From CAVSIP01 sp963728075 (GTDB lineage: Bacteria > Actinomycetota > Actinomycetes > JAFAQI01 > DASSKL01): a DNA stretch of 64,000 nt. A program made the translations under genes and the position numbers. This document shows positions 35,431-45,936 of this stretch, piece by piece (position 1 is the first letter of the stretch; each line of letters begins with the position of its first letter). Below the pieces are notes generated by a model that made no database searches, was not told the DNA's origin, and worked only from the letters and a program-made list of their open reading frames with translations. The stretch lies in the NCBI GenBank assembly GCA_963728075.1, contig CAVSIP010000007.1, forward strand, positions 62,001-126,000. Direction: 5' to 3'.

Positions 35431-38381
35431 CCGGCACGGGGACGCCCCCCGATCCCCGGGCCGGCCTGTGGCACCGGATGACCGCGGGCCTGCGCGACCT
35501 CGGCCCGACCGGACCGCTGGCGCTGCTGCTGCTCGTGGGCCTGGCGGGGGTGCAGAACTTCGACGTCGTCGCCTTCGGCGTGCTCTCACCGGAGATCCGT
35601 GACACGTTCGACCTTTCCCACGCCGGCATCGACGTCATCGCCTCGCTGACCGGTGCCGTCCCGGTCGTGTTCGCCGTGTTCATCGGTTACCTGGGTGACC
35701 GGACGAACCGGATCCGGCTCAGCCGGGTCGCTGCGGTGATCTGGGGTCTCACGGCGGTCGCCACCGGCCTCGCGCCCGTGGTGGTCGTCCTGGTCCTCGC
35801 CCGGATCGTCGGCGGCATCGGGCTGCTCGCTAACGAGACGGTCTACCCGAGCCTGCTGTCGGACTACTACCCCCCGCAGCGGCTCGGCTCGGTGTTCGGC
35901 AGCTACCGGATCGGGGCGCACGGCCTGGCGCTGCTCGGCGGCCCCCTCGCCGGTGTCGTGGCCGCTGCGATCGGCTGGCGCTCGGCGTTCGTGATCCTCG
36001 CGCTGCCGACGTTCGTGCTGGCCCTGGCGCTCGTCGCCCTGCACGAGCCGGAACGTGGCGAGTCACAGGGGCTCGCCGCGGCCGGTGACTCGCTGGGCTC
36101 CATTCCCGAGGGGTTCCGCCGGGTCCGGGCCATCTCGTCGCTGCGGCGTACGTGGTACGCCGCGTTCCTGTTCGGTGCCGGCACGGTGCCGTTCGCGACG
36201 CTGCTCAACAACTTCTTCAGTGACGTCTACCACCTCGGCCCGTCGACCCGCGGTGCCATCTCGGCCCTGTACGGCGTTGGCGGCCTGGTCGGCGCGGTGC
36301 TCGGTGGCTGGCTGACCCAGCGGGCGCTGCTGTCCGGACGGGCCTCGCGGCTGTCGGTCTTCAACGGCCTGATGGTCATCGAGTTCGGCGTGGGCATCGC
36401 GCTCATGGCGGGCTCGCCCGTCCTCGGGCTGTCCATCGTCGCGGCGGCCGTGCTCAGCATCGGTGCGTTCGGCTTCCTGCCCGCGTACACCGCGCTGGTC
36501 TCGCTCGTGGCCCCGCCGCGCCTGCGCGCCCAGGCGTACGCGTGGTCGCTGCTCTGGTACGCGCTCGGCGCGATCGCCCTGTCGGTGGTCATCGGTGCGG
36601 TCAGCGACGCGCACGGCCAGCGGGCGGCGCTGCTCGTGCTCGCCGCGCTGGTGACCGGCGGCGGCGTCATCGGGCTGTCCGCCTGGCGGTTCGTGGACCG
36701 CGACATCGCGCAGGCCAGCGCTGCCGAGCAGGTCGCGCGCTCCGACGCGCTGCTGTCCTGCCGGGGCATCGACGCCGGCTACGGCGGCGTGCAGGTGCTG
36801 TTCGGGATCGACTTCGACATCGAGGCCGGCGAGATGGTCGCGCTGCTGGGCACCAACGGCGCCGGCAAGTCGACCTTCCTCAAGACCATCAGCGGGCTGC
36901 TGGACCCGGTGGGCGGCTCGATGTTCTTCCAGGGCCGCGACATCACCCACGCCGACCCGGCCACGACCTCTCGCCTGGGCATCATGCAGGTCCCCGGCGG
37001 GCGGGGTGTGTTCCCGACGCTGACCGTGGCGGACAACCTGCGCGTCGCGGGGTGGATGTACCGCAAGGACCGGCAGTACCTCGGCGAGGCCCTGCGCCGC
37101 GTGCACGACTACTTCCCGGTCCTGGACAAGCGCAAGGACACCCTCGCCGGTGACCTGTCCGGCGGCGAGCAGCAGATGCTCTCGCTCGCGCAGGCGTTCC
37201 TCGCCCGGCCGTCGCTGCTGCTCATCGACGAGCTGTCCCTCGGCCTGGCACCGGCGATCGTCGAGCGGCTCAAGGACATCGTCCGGGCCGTCAACGACCA
37301 GGGGACGACCGTCATCCTGGTCGAGCAGTCGGTGAACACCGCACTCGACCTGGCCGAGCGCGCCATCTTCATGGAGAAGGGCGAGGTGCGCTTCTCCGGA
37401 CCGACGGCAGACCTGCTCGAGCGGCCGGACATCCTGCGCTCGGTGTTCCTCTCCGGTGCGGCCGAGGGGGTGGCGGCGGCGTCCGCGCCGTCCCAGCGGA
37501 CGCGCAGCCGCGAACGGCTGCCGGCGACGGAGGCGCTCGAGCGTCCGGTGGTCCTGGAGACCCTGGGGATCACCAAGGCGTACGGCGGGGTGACCGCCGT
37601 CGACGGCGTGGACATCGAGCTGCACGAGGGCGAGATCCTCGGTTTCGTCGGGGCCAACGGCGCGGGCAAGACGACGCTGTTCGACCTCATCTCCGGCTTC
37701 ACGTCGTCCAACGGTGGGCGGGTCGTCCTGCACGGGTGCGACGTCACCGCCTGGCCGGCACACCGGCGAGCCACCGCCGGGCTGGGACGCTCGTTCCAGG
37801 ACGCCCGGCTGTGGCCCGGTCTCACCATCGCCGAGGCCATCGCCGTCGCCCTGCACGACGAGGCGGAGATCCAGTCCGCGCTGCCCGCGCTGCTGGGCAT
37901 GCCACGGGTCGCGGAGTCCGAGCTCATGATCGCCGAGCGGGTGGACGAGCTGGTCGAGCTGATGGGCCTGGAGGCGTTCCGGAACAAGTTCATCTCCGAG
38001 CTGTCCACCGGGTCGCGGCGCATGGTGGAGCTGGCCTGCGTGCTGGCGCACGAGCCGACCGTGCTGCTGCTCGACGAGCCGTCCTCCGGCATCGCGCAGC
38101 GGGAGACGGAGGCGCTCGGCCCGCTCATCCGCCGGATCCGCGACCAGCTCGGCTGCGCGGTCCTCGTCATCGAGCACGACATCCCGCTCATCAGCACCCT
38201 CGCGGACCGGCTGGTCGCCCTCGACCTCGGCCGGGTGGTGACGGACGGCTCACCGCAGCAGGTGCTCTCCGACCCGCGGGTGGTGGAGGCGTACCTCGGC
38301 GGGGCGATCGACACACCTGCCCCACCGCCCCGCCGCGGGCGCCGGACCGCCCGCTCCGGCACGAAGGCGGTGACGCGATGA
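35427..38381 (+). CDS. MFS transporter fused to LivF- and LivG-type ATPases
   Basis: 984 residues in three parts. Residues about 25-420 are a 12-helix MFS carrier (GYLGDRTNRIRLSRVA is the loop 2-3 motif; YPSLLSDYYPPQRLGSVFG follows). Residues about 440-690 are a LivF-type ATPase: Walker A GTNGAGKST near 476, signature LSGGEQQML near 578, Walker B LLLIDELSLG near 598. Residues about 710-960 are a LivG-type ATPase: Walker A GANGAGKTT near 743, signature LSTGSRRMVELA near 859, Walker B VLLLDEPSSG near 879. The two ATPases fit the fused permease encoded just upstream. The role of the MFS part is unclear: a second substrate path, an exporter of a product, or an anchor. No frame break separates the parts. 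Confidence 0.92.
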   Translation: MTGTGTPPDPRAGLWHRMTAGLRDLGPTGPLALLLLVGLAGVQNFDVVAFGVLSPEIRDTFDLSHAGIDVIASLTGAVPVVFAVFIGYLGDRTNRIRLSRVAAVIWGLTAVATGLAPVVVVLVLARIVGGIGLLANETVYPSLLSDYYPPQRLGSVFGSYRIGAHGLALLGGPLAGVVAAAIGWRSAFVILALPTFVLALALVALHEPERGESQGLAAAGDSLGSIPEGFRRVRAISSLRRTWYAAFLFGAGTVPFATLLNNFFSDVYHLGPSTRGAISALYGVGGLVGAVLGGWLTQRALLSGRASRLSVFNGLMVIEFGVGIALMAGSPVLGLSIVAAAVLSIGAFGFLPAYTALVSLVAPPRLRAQAYAWSLLWYALGAIALSVVIGAVSDAHGQRAALLVLAALVTGGGVIGLSAWRFVDRDIAQASAAEQVARSDALLSCRGIDAGYGGVQVLFGIDFDIEAGEMVALLGTNGAGKSTFLKTISGLLDPVGGSMFFQGRDITHADPATTSRLGIMQVPGGRGVFPTLTVADNLRVAGWMYRKDRQYLGEALRRVHDYFPVLDKRKDTLAGDLSGGEQQMLSLAQAFLARPSLLLIDELSLGLAPAIVERLKDIVRAVNDQGTTVILVEQSVNTALDLAERAIFMEKGEVRFSGPTADLLERPDILRSVFLSGAAEGVAAASAPSQRTRSRERLPATEALERPVVLETLGITKAYGGVTAVDGVDIELHEGEILGFVGANGAGKTTLFDLISGFTSSNGGRVVLHGCDVTAWPAHRRATAGLGRSFQDARLWPGLTIAEAIAVALHDEAEIQSALPALLGMPRVAESELMIAERVDELVELMGLEAFRNKFISELSTGSRRMVELACVLAHEPTVLLLDEPSSGIAQRETEALGPLIRRIRDQLGCAVLVIEHDIPLISTLADRLVALDLGRVVTDGSPQQVLSDPRVVEAYLGGAIDTPAPPPRRGRRTARSGTKAVTR

Positions 38382-39388
38382 AGCACGCTCGGCGCTCCCC
38401 CTGGCCGGCCCGGGCCGGCGCCCTCGTCGGGGTCGTCGCGATGACGTTCGTCGCCACCGGCGCGCTGCCGGCGACCGCCGAGGCGCCGGTGAAGTACGGC
38501 TGGTGGTCGGCGGCGAACCAGGGCCCGGTCGCGCCGCCCGCCCCGCCGGACGTACCCGCCAAGGGCCTCTACGTCGAGAACGGCTTCGCCGGCCCCACCG
38601 CCGTGTCCGCCCTGTCGTTCACGCTGGCACCGGGCGAGACGGCGAAGACGGTGACGCTCGCGGTCACCGGCAACCCGGCGATCTCCAGCGCTCCGGTCGC
38701 CTGCCCGCTGAAGGCCGACACGTACCAGCCCGCGGAGAACGGCGCCTGGTCGGACGCGCCTGCGTACGACTGCGCGCACCAGCTGACCGGAAAGGTCGCC
38801 GCCGACCAGAGCACGGTCACCTTCGACGTGAGTGGCCTCGGCCGCACCGGGGACCTGGCCATCGCGGTGCTGGCCGGCGGGCCGGCCGACCGGGTCGCGT
38901 TCGAGGCGCCGTCCGCGAGCACGCTCACGGTGGATGCGGCCCCGGCCGCCTCGGGGACCGGCACGGGGACGGCGGGGGGCGGGACCGGCGCGTACGGCGG
39001 GACCGGCACGTACGGGGGCGGGAGCGCCTCGTCCGGGACGCCGCCTGCACCGCCCGCGGCGCCGGACCAGTCCGTGCCCGCACCCCAGGGCGACGCGTCG
39101 TTCTCGCCCCCGGCCGGCACCGCGGCGCCGGCACCGGCGATCGCCGGTGACAGTGGCGGTGCCCAGCAGGCGCCGGCGCCCGCCGGCGCACCCGCCACTC
39201 GTCCGGTGGCCGCCGGCGCGGCCGGCGGCTCGACGGGGCACCGCGCGGCCTCGCTGCTCGGCCTGGCCGCGCTCGTCGTGGCGCTCGTCGCCTGGTCCGA
39301 GGGGTTCGGAGTCCTCGGCGGCCGGGCGGTGTCACTGGCGGTCCGCCGCCGCACGGCCGCCACCGCCGACGGGCCCGAGGACGCCTGA
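38378..39388 (+). CDS. Secreted, C-terminally anchored protein of the transporter operon
   Basis: 336 residues, with ATG 38378 overlapping the previous stop as ATGA. A signal peptide (RAGALVGVVAMTFVATGALPATAEA) is followed by a beta-rich domain of about 170 residues with two paired cysteines (VACPLKADT, YDCAHQL), then a Gly/Thr/Pro/Ala linker of about 110 residues. One membrane helix (ASLLGLAALVVALVAWSEGFGVL) and a basic tail (AVRRRTA) end the protein; there is no LPXTG motif. The topology is that of a surface domain on a wall-spanning stalk. Its position at the end of the importer operon suggests it captures or processes the substrate outside. No family could be recognised. Confidence 0.82.
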   Translation: MKHARRSPWPARAGALVGVVAMTFVATGALPATAEAPVKYGWWSAANQGPVAPPAPPDVPAKGLYVENGFAGPTAVSALSFTLAPGETAKTVTLAVTGNPAISSAPVACPLKADTYQPAENGAWSDAPAYDCAHQLTGKVAADQSTVTFDVSGLGRTGDLAIAVLAGGPADRVAFEAPSASTLTVDAAPAASGTGTGTAGGGTGAYGGTGTYGGGSASSGTPPAPPAAPDQSVPAPQGDASFSPPAGTAAPAPAIAGDSGGAQQAPAPAGAPATRPVAAGAAGGSTGHRAASLLGLAALVVALVAWSEGFGVLGGRAVSLAVRRRTAATADGPEDA

Positions 39389-39400
39389 CCCCCGGACCGG

Positions 39401-40483
39401 TCAGGACGTGGACGTACGCGGTCCGGTGATCCGCTGGGCGTAGCGGACCAGCTCGGGCAGCGGGACGGTGCCGCGGACGCGGACCCACCGGCCGCCGCCG
39501 AGGTCGACCCGGAGCTCCGGGCCGTCGCTGCGCAGCGCGGAGGTGGCCTTGCCCAGCCCGGCCAGCGTCAGCGTCCGGGTACGGGTCGGCTGCTGGTCCC
39601 AGGGCAGGCCGCTGCGCTGCGTACCGGCCTCGACGGTGATGATGTCGGCGCCGCGGACGAACGCCCAGGTCACCGACGCGGCGAGCACGCCGCCGCCGCG
39701 GGCGGCCGTGCCGGGGGCGGTGAAGCTCTCGGCCCGGGCCAGCCGGAAGCCCTGCGGGGCGGGCGGCTCGGGGAGGAACGACTGCGGCGTACGGCTCGCC
39801 GTCGCGGTCGGCACGTTGTCGCCGGTGGGCAGCGGGGTGGCGCCGTCGACGGTCACCGGGTCGGTGACCGTGCCGAGACGGACGGACAGCGCGGTCCGGG
39901 TCTGGACGAGGGTGCCGTGGTAGGTCCAGCGCTGCGCCAGCACCAGCCCGTCGTGGTCGAGGCACATGTCGGCGTGGTCGCTGTCACCCGCCAGCGGCCG
40001 GATGGCACCCACCGGCGGCTCGAGCAGCCGGTACTCCCGGCACCGGCGGCCGGCGATCGTCCGCTCGGTGCCGAGGTCGTGGGCGAGGCCCCGCGCGAGC
40101 AGGTCGGGCAGCACGACGGCGAGCGCCTGGTCGCTGCCGGCCGGGCCGGGCTGGCGACCGGCCACGGTGTGCACCCCGCCGTCGCTGTAGGAGTAGAGCC
40201 GGTCGACGTCGAACAGCGCGCCGCTGACCGGCTGCGAGGTGGCCGGCCGGTCGGGGTAGTACAGGTCGCTTCCGGCGAACGGCCGGTGCGCGGTCACGAC
40301 CTCGTACGTCGTGCTCTCGCCGTTGGTCAGCGTGCGCACCTCGTAGGTCACCTGGTACGCCGCCGGTCGGGCGGTCCGCCAGGTGGATGCGCGCGCCTGG
40401 GACCACGGTTGCACCACCCCGAGCACGCTCGCGGCCACGGCCACGAGGGTGAGCGCGAGCAGCAGGGTCCGTCGGCGGGTCAC
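39401..40483 (-). CDS. Secreted protein of unknown function, LolA/RseB-like pattern
   Basis: 360 residues from GTG 40483. The signal peptide or N-anchor is LLLALTLVAVAASVLGVV. The mature part is beta-rich with AYQVTYEVRTLTNGESTTYEVV, LYSYSDGGVHTV, and a disulfide-capable pair (GRRCREYRLL, DMCLDHDGLVL), recalling the beta-sheet half of LolA/RseB-like proteins that bind lipids or misfolded envelope proteins. The C-terminal segment GVLAASVTWAFVRGADIITVEAG is another beta region. It is convergent with the transporter operon (12 bases apart) and divergent from glgA. Function unknown; the fold comparison is weak. Confidence 0.7.
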   Translation of the reverse strand: MTRRRTLLLALTLVAVAASVLGVVQPWSQARASTWRTARPAAYQVTYEVRTLTNGESTTYEVVTAHRPFAGSDLYYPDRPATSQPVSGALFDVDRLYSYSDGGVHTVAGRQPGPAGSDQALAVVLPDLLARGLAHDLGTERTIAGRRCREYRLLEPPVGAIRPLAGDSDHADMCLDHDGLVLAQRWTYHGTLVQTRTALSVRLGTVTDPVTVDGATPLPTGDNVPTATASRTPQSFLPEPPAPQGFRLARAESFTAPGTAARGGGVLAASVTWAFVRGADIITVEAGTQRSGLPWDQQPTRTRTLTLAGLGKATSALRSDGPELRVDLGGGRWVRVRGTVPLPELVRYAQRITGPRTSTS

Positions 40484-40538
40484 AGGAGTCGAGTATCCGA
40501 GCCTGCGGGCGATCCCGCGACGGTCCTAAGGTGCGCAG

Positions 40539-41654
40539 GTGCGCGTCTCCCTGCTGACCCGTGAGTGGCCGCCGGACGTCTACGGCGGTGCCGGCGTCCA
40601 CGTCGAGCACCTGGCCGCCGAGCTGGGCCGGCTGGTGGACCTCGACGTCCAGGCGTTCGCGATGCACGGCACCTGGGACCGGCTGACCGAGGCGAACGCC
40701 GCGCTGCAGGTGCTCGCCACCGACCTGTCGATCGCGGCGGCGGTCACCGCAGCCGACGTGGTGCACTCCCACACCTGGTACGCCAACCTGGCGGGTCACC
40801 TGGCGTCGCTGCTGTACGGCACGCCGCACGTGGTGACCGCGCACTCGCTGGAGCCGCGCCGGCCCTGGAAGGCCGAGCAGCTCGGCGGCGGCTACGCGGT
40901 GAGCTCGTGGGCCGAGCGGGTCGCGTACGAGTCGGCCGCCGCGGTCATCGCCGTGTCGCACGGCATGCGGGCCGACGTGCTCGACGTCTACCCGGAGGTC
41001 GACCCCGAGCGCGTGCACGTCGTGCACAACGGGATCGACACCGACGCGTACGCGCCGGACCCGGCCACCGACGTGCTGGACCGGTACGGCGTCGACCCGG
41101 CGCGGCCGTACGTGGTCTTCGTGGGGCGGATCACCCGGCAGAAGGGGGTCGAGCACCTGCTCCGTGCCGCGCACGACTTCGACCCGGTGGCGCAGCTCGT
41201 GCTGTGCGCGGGTGCGCCCGACACCCCGGAGCTCGCCGCGGAGGTGACGCGCGAGGTGGCGGCGCTGCAGGCGGAGCGGCAGGGCGTGGTGTGGGTCGAG
41301 GAGATGCTGCCGCGCCGTGACGTCGTCCAGCTGCTCACCCATGCGACCGCGTTCGTCTGCCCCTCGGTGTACGAGCCGCTCGGCATCGTCAACCTCGAGG
41401 CGATGGCCTGCGAGACGGCGGTGGTCGCCAGTGCGGTCGGCGGCATTCCCGAGGTGGTCGACGACGGGCACACCGGGCTGCTGGTCCCCCCTGCGGACCC
41501 GGAGACGCTCGCCGCCGCCGTCAACGCGCTCGTCGCCGAGCCGGGGCGGGCGCAGCTGCTGGGCCGCGCCGGCCGGCATCGGGCGGTTGCGGAGTTCGGC
41601 TGGGACGTCGCCGCCCATCGGACCGTCGAGGTGTACGAGGCGGCCCGGGGGTAG
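40539..41654 (+). CDS. glgA: Glycogen synthase, Corynebacterium type (GT4)
   Basis: 371 residues, far shorter than the GT5 glycogen synthases and matching the GT4 actinobacterial type that uses ADP-glucose to extend glucan or, in mycobacteria, to make maltose 1-phosphate. MRVSLLTREWPPDVYGGAGVHVEHLA is the family start. VHSHTWYANLAG near 68, VVHNGIDTD near 162, FVGRITRQKGVEHLL near 189 and the donor-site EPLGIVNLEAMACETAVVAS near 281 are clear. GTG 40539 gives this start. With glgC (30060-31295) it supports ADP-glucose-based glucan synthesis and is normally close to it. Confidence 0.93.
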   Translation: MRVSLLTREWPPDVYGGAGVHVEHLAAELGRLVDLDVQAFAMHGTWDRLTEANAALQVLATDLSIAAAVTAADVVHSHTWYANLAGHLASLLYGTPHVVTAHSLEPRRPWKAEQLGGGYAVSSWAERVAYESAAAVIAVSHGMRADVLDVYPEVDPERVHVVHNGIDTDAYAPDPATDVLDRYGVDPARPYVVFVGRITRQKGVEHLLRAAHDFDPVAQLVLCAGAPDTPELAAEVTREVAALQAERQGVVWVEEMLPRRDVVQLLTHATAFVCPSVYEPLGIVNLEAMACETAVVASAVGGIPEVVDDGHTGLLVPPADPETLAAAVNALVAEPGRAQLLGRAGRHRAVAEFGWDVAAHRTVEVYEAARG

Positions 41655-41715
41655 CGCACGTGTGAGGTTGCGCTGAGCCGGGAAGGGGGTGGTCCTCCGC
41701 GCGAGGAGGTGTGCT

Positions 41716-42999
41716 GTGCACAGGTGGGCGGGCAGGCGGTCCTGGGCGCTCGGTGCGGTGGCGGTCCTGCTGGGGGCGGCGACCGCGTGCGGGTCCGCGA
41801 GCGCGGGTGGTACCGCCACGCTCGGCTGGTACATCTTCCCGGAGCCGTCCGGCGCGTTCGCGCAGGCCGCGCGCGAGTGCAGCCAGGCGAGCAACGGCGA
41901 GTACAAGATCGCCTTGCGCAAGCTGCCGAACGACGCCGACGGCCAGCGCGAGCAGATGGTGCGCCGGCTCGCGGCCGGTGACACCGCCCTGGACATCCTC
42001 GGGCTGGACGTCACCTGGACGCCGGAGTTCGCCGAGGCGAAGTGGATCGAGCCGTGGCCGGCGGACCGGGCCGCGCAGGTCGAGAAGGGCACCCTGCCGG
42101 CGATGGTGGACACCGCGACCTGGGACGGCCGGCTGTACTCGGCGCCGTTCAACACCAACATCCAGCTGCTCTGGTACCGCAAGGACCTCGTCCAGCAGGT
42201 GCCGAGGACCTGGAACGAGATGATCTCGGCGGCGGAGCAGCTGGCCCAGCAGGGCAAGCCGCACTACATCGAGATCCAGGGCGCGCAGTACGAGGGCTAC
42301 GTCGTCTGGTTCAACAGCCTGGTCCACTCCGCCGGCGGCCAGATCCTCGAGGGCAACAGCGCCCAGTCGCAGCGCGTCGCGCTCGGCCAGCCGGCGGTCG
42401 ACGCGCTCCAGGTCATCCACGACCTCGCGCACTCGCCCGCCGCGGACCCCTCGCTGTCCAACCAGCACGAGGACGAGAACCGGCTCGCGTTCGAGGCCGG
42501 CCACGCGCCGTTCATGCTCAACTGGCCGTACGTCTACCCGGCGGCCAAGCAGGACGTGCCGAAGATCTTCCAGAACATGGGCTGGGCCGTCTACCCGTCG
42601 GTCAGCCCGGACGTGCCGGCGCACCCCACCATCGGCGGCATCGACCTGGCGGTCTCGGCCTACTCGAAGCACAAGCAGCAGGCGTTCGACGCGATCCAGT
42701 GCCTGCGCCAGCCGAAGCACGAGATCACCAACGCGATCAAGGGCGGGCTGCCGCCCGTCCTCGAGGACATCTACCAGAACCCCCCGAAGGACTTCCGCGA
42801 CCAGTACCCGTTCTACGAGGTCATCTACCAGTCGCTGAAGCAGGCGAGCGTGCGCCCGCTGACACCGGCGTACCAGAGCGTGTCCGTGGCGATCGCGAGC
42901 ACGCTGTCCCCACCGTCCTCGGTGAACCCGCAGCGAGACGTCAAGGCCTTGCGCAGCCAGATCGACGACGCGCTGCACTCGAAGGGGCTGATCCCATGA
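41716..42999 (+). CDS. lpqY: Sugar-binding lipoprotein, LpqY-like (trehalose importer)
   Basis: 427 residues from GTG 41716, with GAGGAGG upstream. The signal peptide SWALGAVAVLLGAATAC ends in a lipobox. The mature part is a type II extracellular solute-binding protein: DGQREQMVRRLAAGDTALDILGLDVTW near 90, LYSAPFNTNIQLLWYRKDL near 145 and GGIDLAVSAYSKHKQQAF near 315. In mycobacteria LpqY with SugABC recovers trehalose released during mycolate transfer. The order here (lpqY-sugA-sugB-sugC) and the sequence style match, but the sugar should be called trehalose or a similar disaccharide only by analogy. The stop overlaps sugA as ATGA. Confidence 0.86.
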   Translation: MHRWAGRRSWALGAVAVLLGAATACGSASAGGTATLGWYIFPEPSGAFAQAARECSQASNGEYKIALRKLPNDADGQREQMVRRLAAGDTALDILGLDVTWTPEFAEAKWIEPWPADRAAQVEKGTLPAMVDTATWDGRLYSAPFNTNIQLLWYRKDLVQQVPRTWNEMISAAEQLAQQGKPHYIEIQGAQYEGYVVWFNSLVHSAGGQILEGNSAQSQRVALGQPAVDALQVIHDLAHSPAADPSLSNQHEDENRLAFEAGHAPFMLNWPYVYPAAKQDVPKIFQNMGWAVYPSVSPDVPAHPTIGGIDLAVSAYSKHKQQAFDAIQCLRQPKHEITNAIKGGLPPVLEDIYQNPPKDFRDQYPFYEVIYQSLKQASVRPLTPAYQSVSVAIASTLSPPSSVNPQRDVKALRSQIDDALHSKGLIP

Positions 43000-43916
43000 G
43001 CTCCCTGCTGGAGGCCCGTCACGGTCGGGGCCGGCAGCGTCTGTCCGAGCGGGCTCGGGCGGAGCGCAAGCTCGGCTGGATGCTGGTCGCTCCCGCGGTC
43101 GTCGTGATGGTCGGGGTCACCTTCTACCCCATCGGCTACGCCGTCTACCTGTCGCTGCTGCGGTACGACCTGCGCTTCCCGGACGCCAAGCAGTTCGTCG
43201 GCATCGACAACTACATCACCGTACTGACCTCGTCCCTGTGGTGGCACGCGTTCTGGGTGACCTGCTTCATCACCGTGGCATCGGTGGTGGTCGAGCTGGT
43301 GCTCGGCATGGGGATCGCGATGGTCATGCACCGCACGCTGTTCGGGCGGGGGCTCATCCGCACGTCGGTGCTGGTGCCGTACGGCATCGTCACCGTCGTG
43401 GCGGCCTACTCGTGGCTGTACGCGTGGACTCCCGGCGTCGGCTACCTCGCCGGGCTGCTGCCCGCCAACAGCGCGCCGCTGACGCACCAGTGGCAGGCGC
43501 TCGGCGTCATCGTGCTCGCCGAGATCTGGAAGACCACCCCGTTCATGGCGCTGCTGCTGCTCGCCGGGCTGTCACTCGTACCCGACCAGCTGCTGCAGGC
43601 GGCGAAGGTCGACGGTGCCAGCGCGTGGCAGCGGTTCGTCCGGGTGACGCTGCCGCTGATGAAGCCGGCGATCCTCGTCGCGCTGCTGTTCCGGACGCTG
43701 GACGCGTTCCGGATCTTCGACAACATCTACATCCTGACCGGTGGAGGGCACGGCACCGGCTCGGTGTCGATCCTCAACTACGACAACCTGTTCATCGCCC
43801 TCAACCTCGGCGTCGGCTCGGCCATCTCGGTGCTCATCTTCCTGTCCGTCGCCGTGATCGCGTTCGTGTTCATCAAGGGCTTCGGCACGGCCGCACCGGG
43901 CCAGGAGGTGAAGTGA
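42996..43916 (+). CDS. sugA: Sugar ABC transporter permease SugA-like
   Basis: 306 residues with six membrane helices. It starts at ATG 42996 inside the lpqY stop. The long amphipathic N-terminus (residues 1-27) precedes the first helix LGWMLVAPAVVVMVGVTFYPIGYAV. The EAA-type loop that docks on the ATPase is AAKVDGASAWQRFVRVTLPLMKPAIL near 198. It belongs to the MalF/SugA class of the carbohydrate-uptake family CUT1. The stop overlaps the next start by one base. Confidence 0.9.
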   Translation: MSSLLEARHGRGRQRLSERARAERKLGWMLVAPAVVVMVGVTFYPIGYAVYLSLLRYDLRFPDAKQFVGIDNYITVLTSSLWWHAFWVTCFITVASVVVELVLGMGIAMVMHRTLFGRGLIRTSVLVPYGIVTVVAAYSWLYAWTPGVGYLAGLLPANSAPLTHQWQALGVIVLAEIWKTTPFMALLLLAGLSLVPDQLLQAAKVDGASAWQRFVRVTLPLMKPAILVALLFRTLDAFRIFDNIYILTGGGHGTGSVSILNYDNLFIALNLGVGSAISVLIFLSVAVIAFVFIKGFGTAAPGQEVK

Positions 43917-44755
43917 TGGCCGCCGCGACGACTCCGGCCAGGGAACGCTGGACGTGGGGCAGCCTCAACACGATCGTGCTGCTCGCCGCCGCCGTACCGG
44001 TGTGGTGGCTGGTCGCGCTGTCGTTCAAGGACCCGGCGTCGATCAACGACGGCGCCTTCATCCCGCGCAGCTGGACGCTGGAGAACTACCGCGGCATCTT
44101 CTCGTCGTCGGAGTTCCTGCGCCCGCTCGCGAACTCCATCGGCATCGCGCTGATCTCCACGCTCATCGCGGTCATCCTCGGTGCGATGGCGGCCTACGCG
44201 GTGGCGCGGCTGCAGTTCCCCGGCAAGCAGCTGCTGGTCGGCATGTCGCTGATGATCGCGATGTTCCCGCCGATCGCTCTGGTGAGCCCGCTGTTCAACC
44301 TCTGGCGGATCTTCGGGCTGTTCGACACCTGGCCGGGGCTGATCATCCCGTACATGACGTTCTCGCTGCCGCTGGCGATCTACACGCTCTCGGCGTTCTT
44401 CCGGGAGATCCCGTGGGACCTGGAGAAGGCCGCCAGCGTGGACGGCGCGACCCCCTACCAGGCGTTCCGCAAGGTGATCGTGCCGCTGGCCGCACCCGGG
44501 GTCTTCACCACCGCGATCCTCGTGTTCATCTTCGCGTGGAACGACTTCGTGTTCGCGATCTCGCTGACGTCGACGACGCGCGCTCGTACGGTCCCCGCCG
44601 CGATCGCGTTCTTCACCGGGTCGTCGCAGTTCCAGACCCCCATCGGGTCGATCGCCGCTGCTGCGGTGGTCATCACCATCCCGATCATCATCTTCGTGCT
44701 CATCTTCCAGCGCCGGATCGTCGCCGGGCTCACCTCCGGCGCCGTCAAGGGATAA
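43916..44755 (+). CDS. sugB: Sugar ABC transporter permease SugB-like
   Basis: 279 residues, the MalG-class partner. ATG 43916 shares its A with the previous TGA. The first helix is NTIVLLAAAVPVWWLVALSF; the EAA loop is EKAASVDGATPYQAFRKVIVPLAAPGVF near 170-197; and the C-terminal helix is VVITIPIIIFVLIFQRRIV, followed by the conserved AGLTSGAVKG. With SugA it forms the membrane channel of the trehalose-type importer. Confidence 0.9.
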   Translation: MAAATTPARERWTWGSLNTIVLLAAAVPVWWLVALSFKDPASINDGAFIPRSWTLENYRGIFSSSEFLRPLANSIGIALISTLIAVILGAMAAYAVARLQFPGKQLLVGMSLMIAMFPPIALVSPLFNLWRIFGLFDTWPGLIIPYMTFSLPLAIYTLSAFFREIPWDLEKAASVDGATPYQAFRKVIVPLAAPGVFTTAILVFIFAWNDFVFAISLTSTTRARTVPAAIAFFTGSSQFQTPIGSIAAAAVVITIPIIIFVLIFQRRIVAGLTSGAVKG

Positions 44756-44766
44756 GGAGTGCCGTC

Positions 44767-45925
<1,159 letters not shown>

Positions 45926-45936
<11 letters not shown>

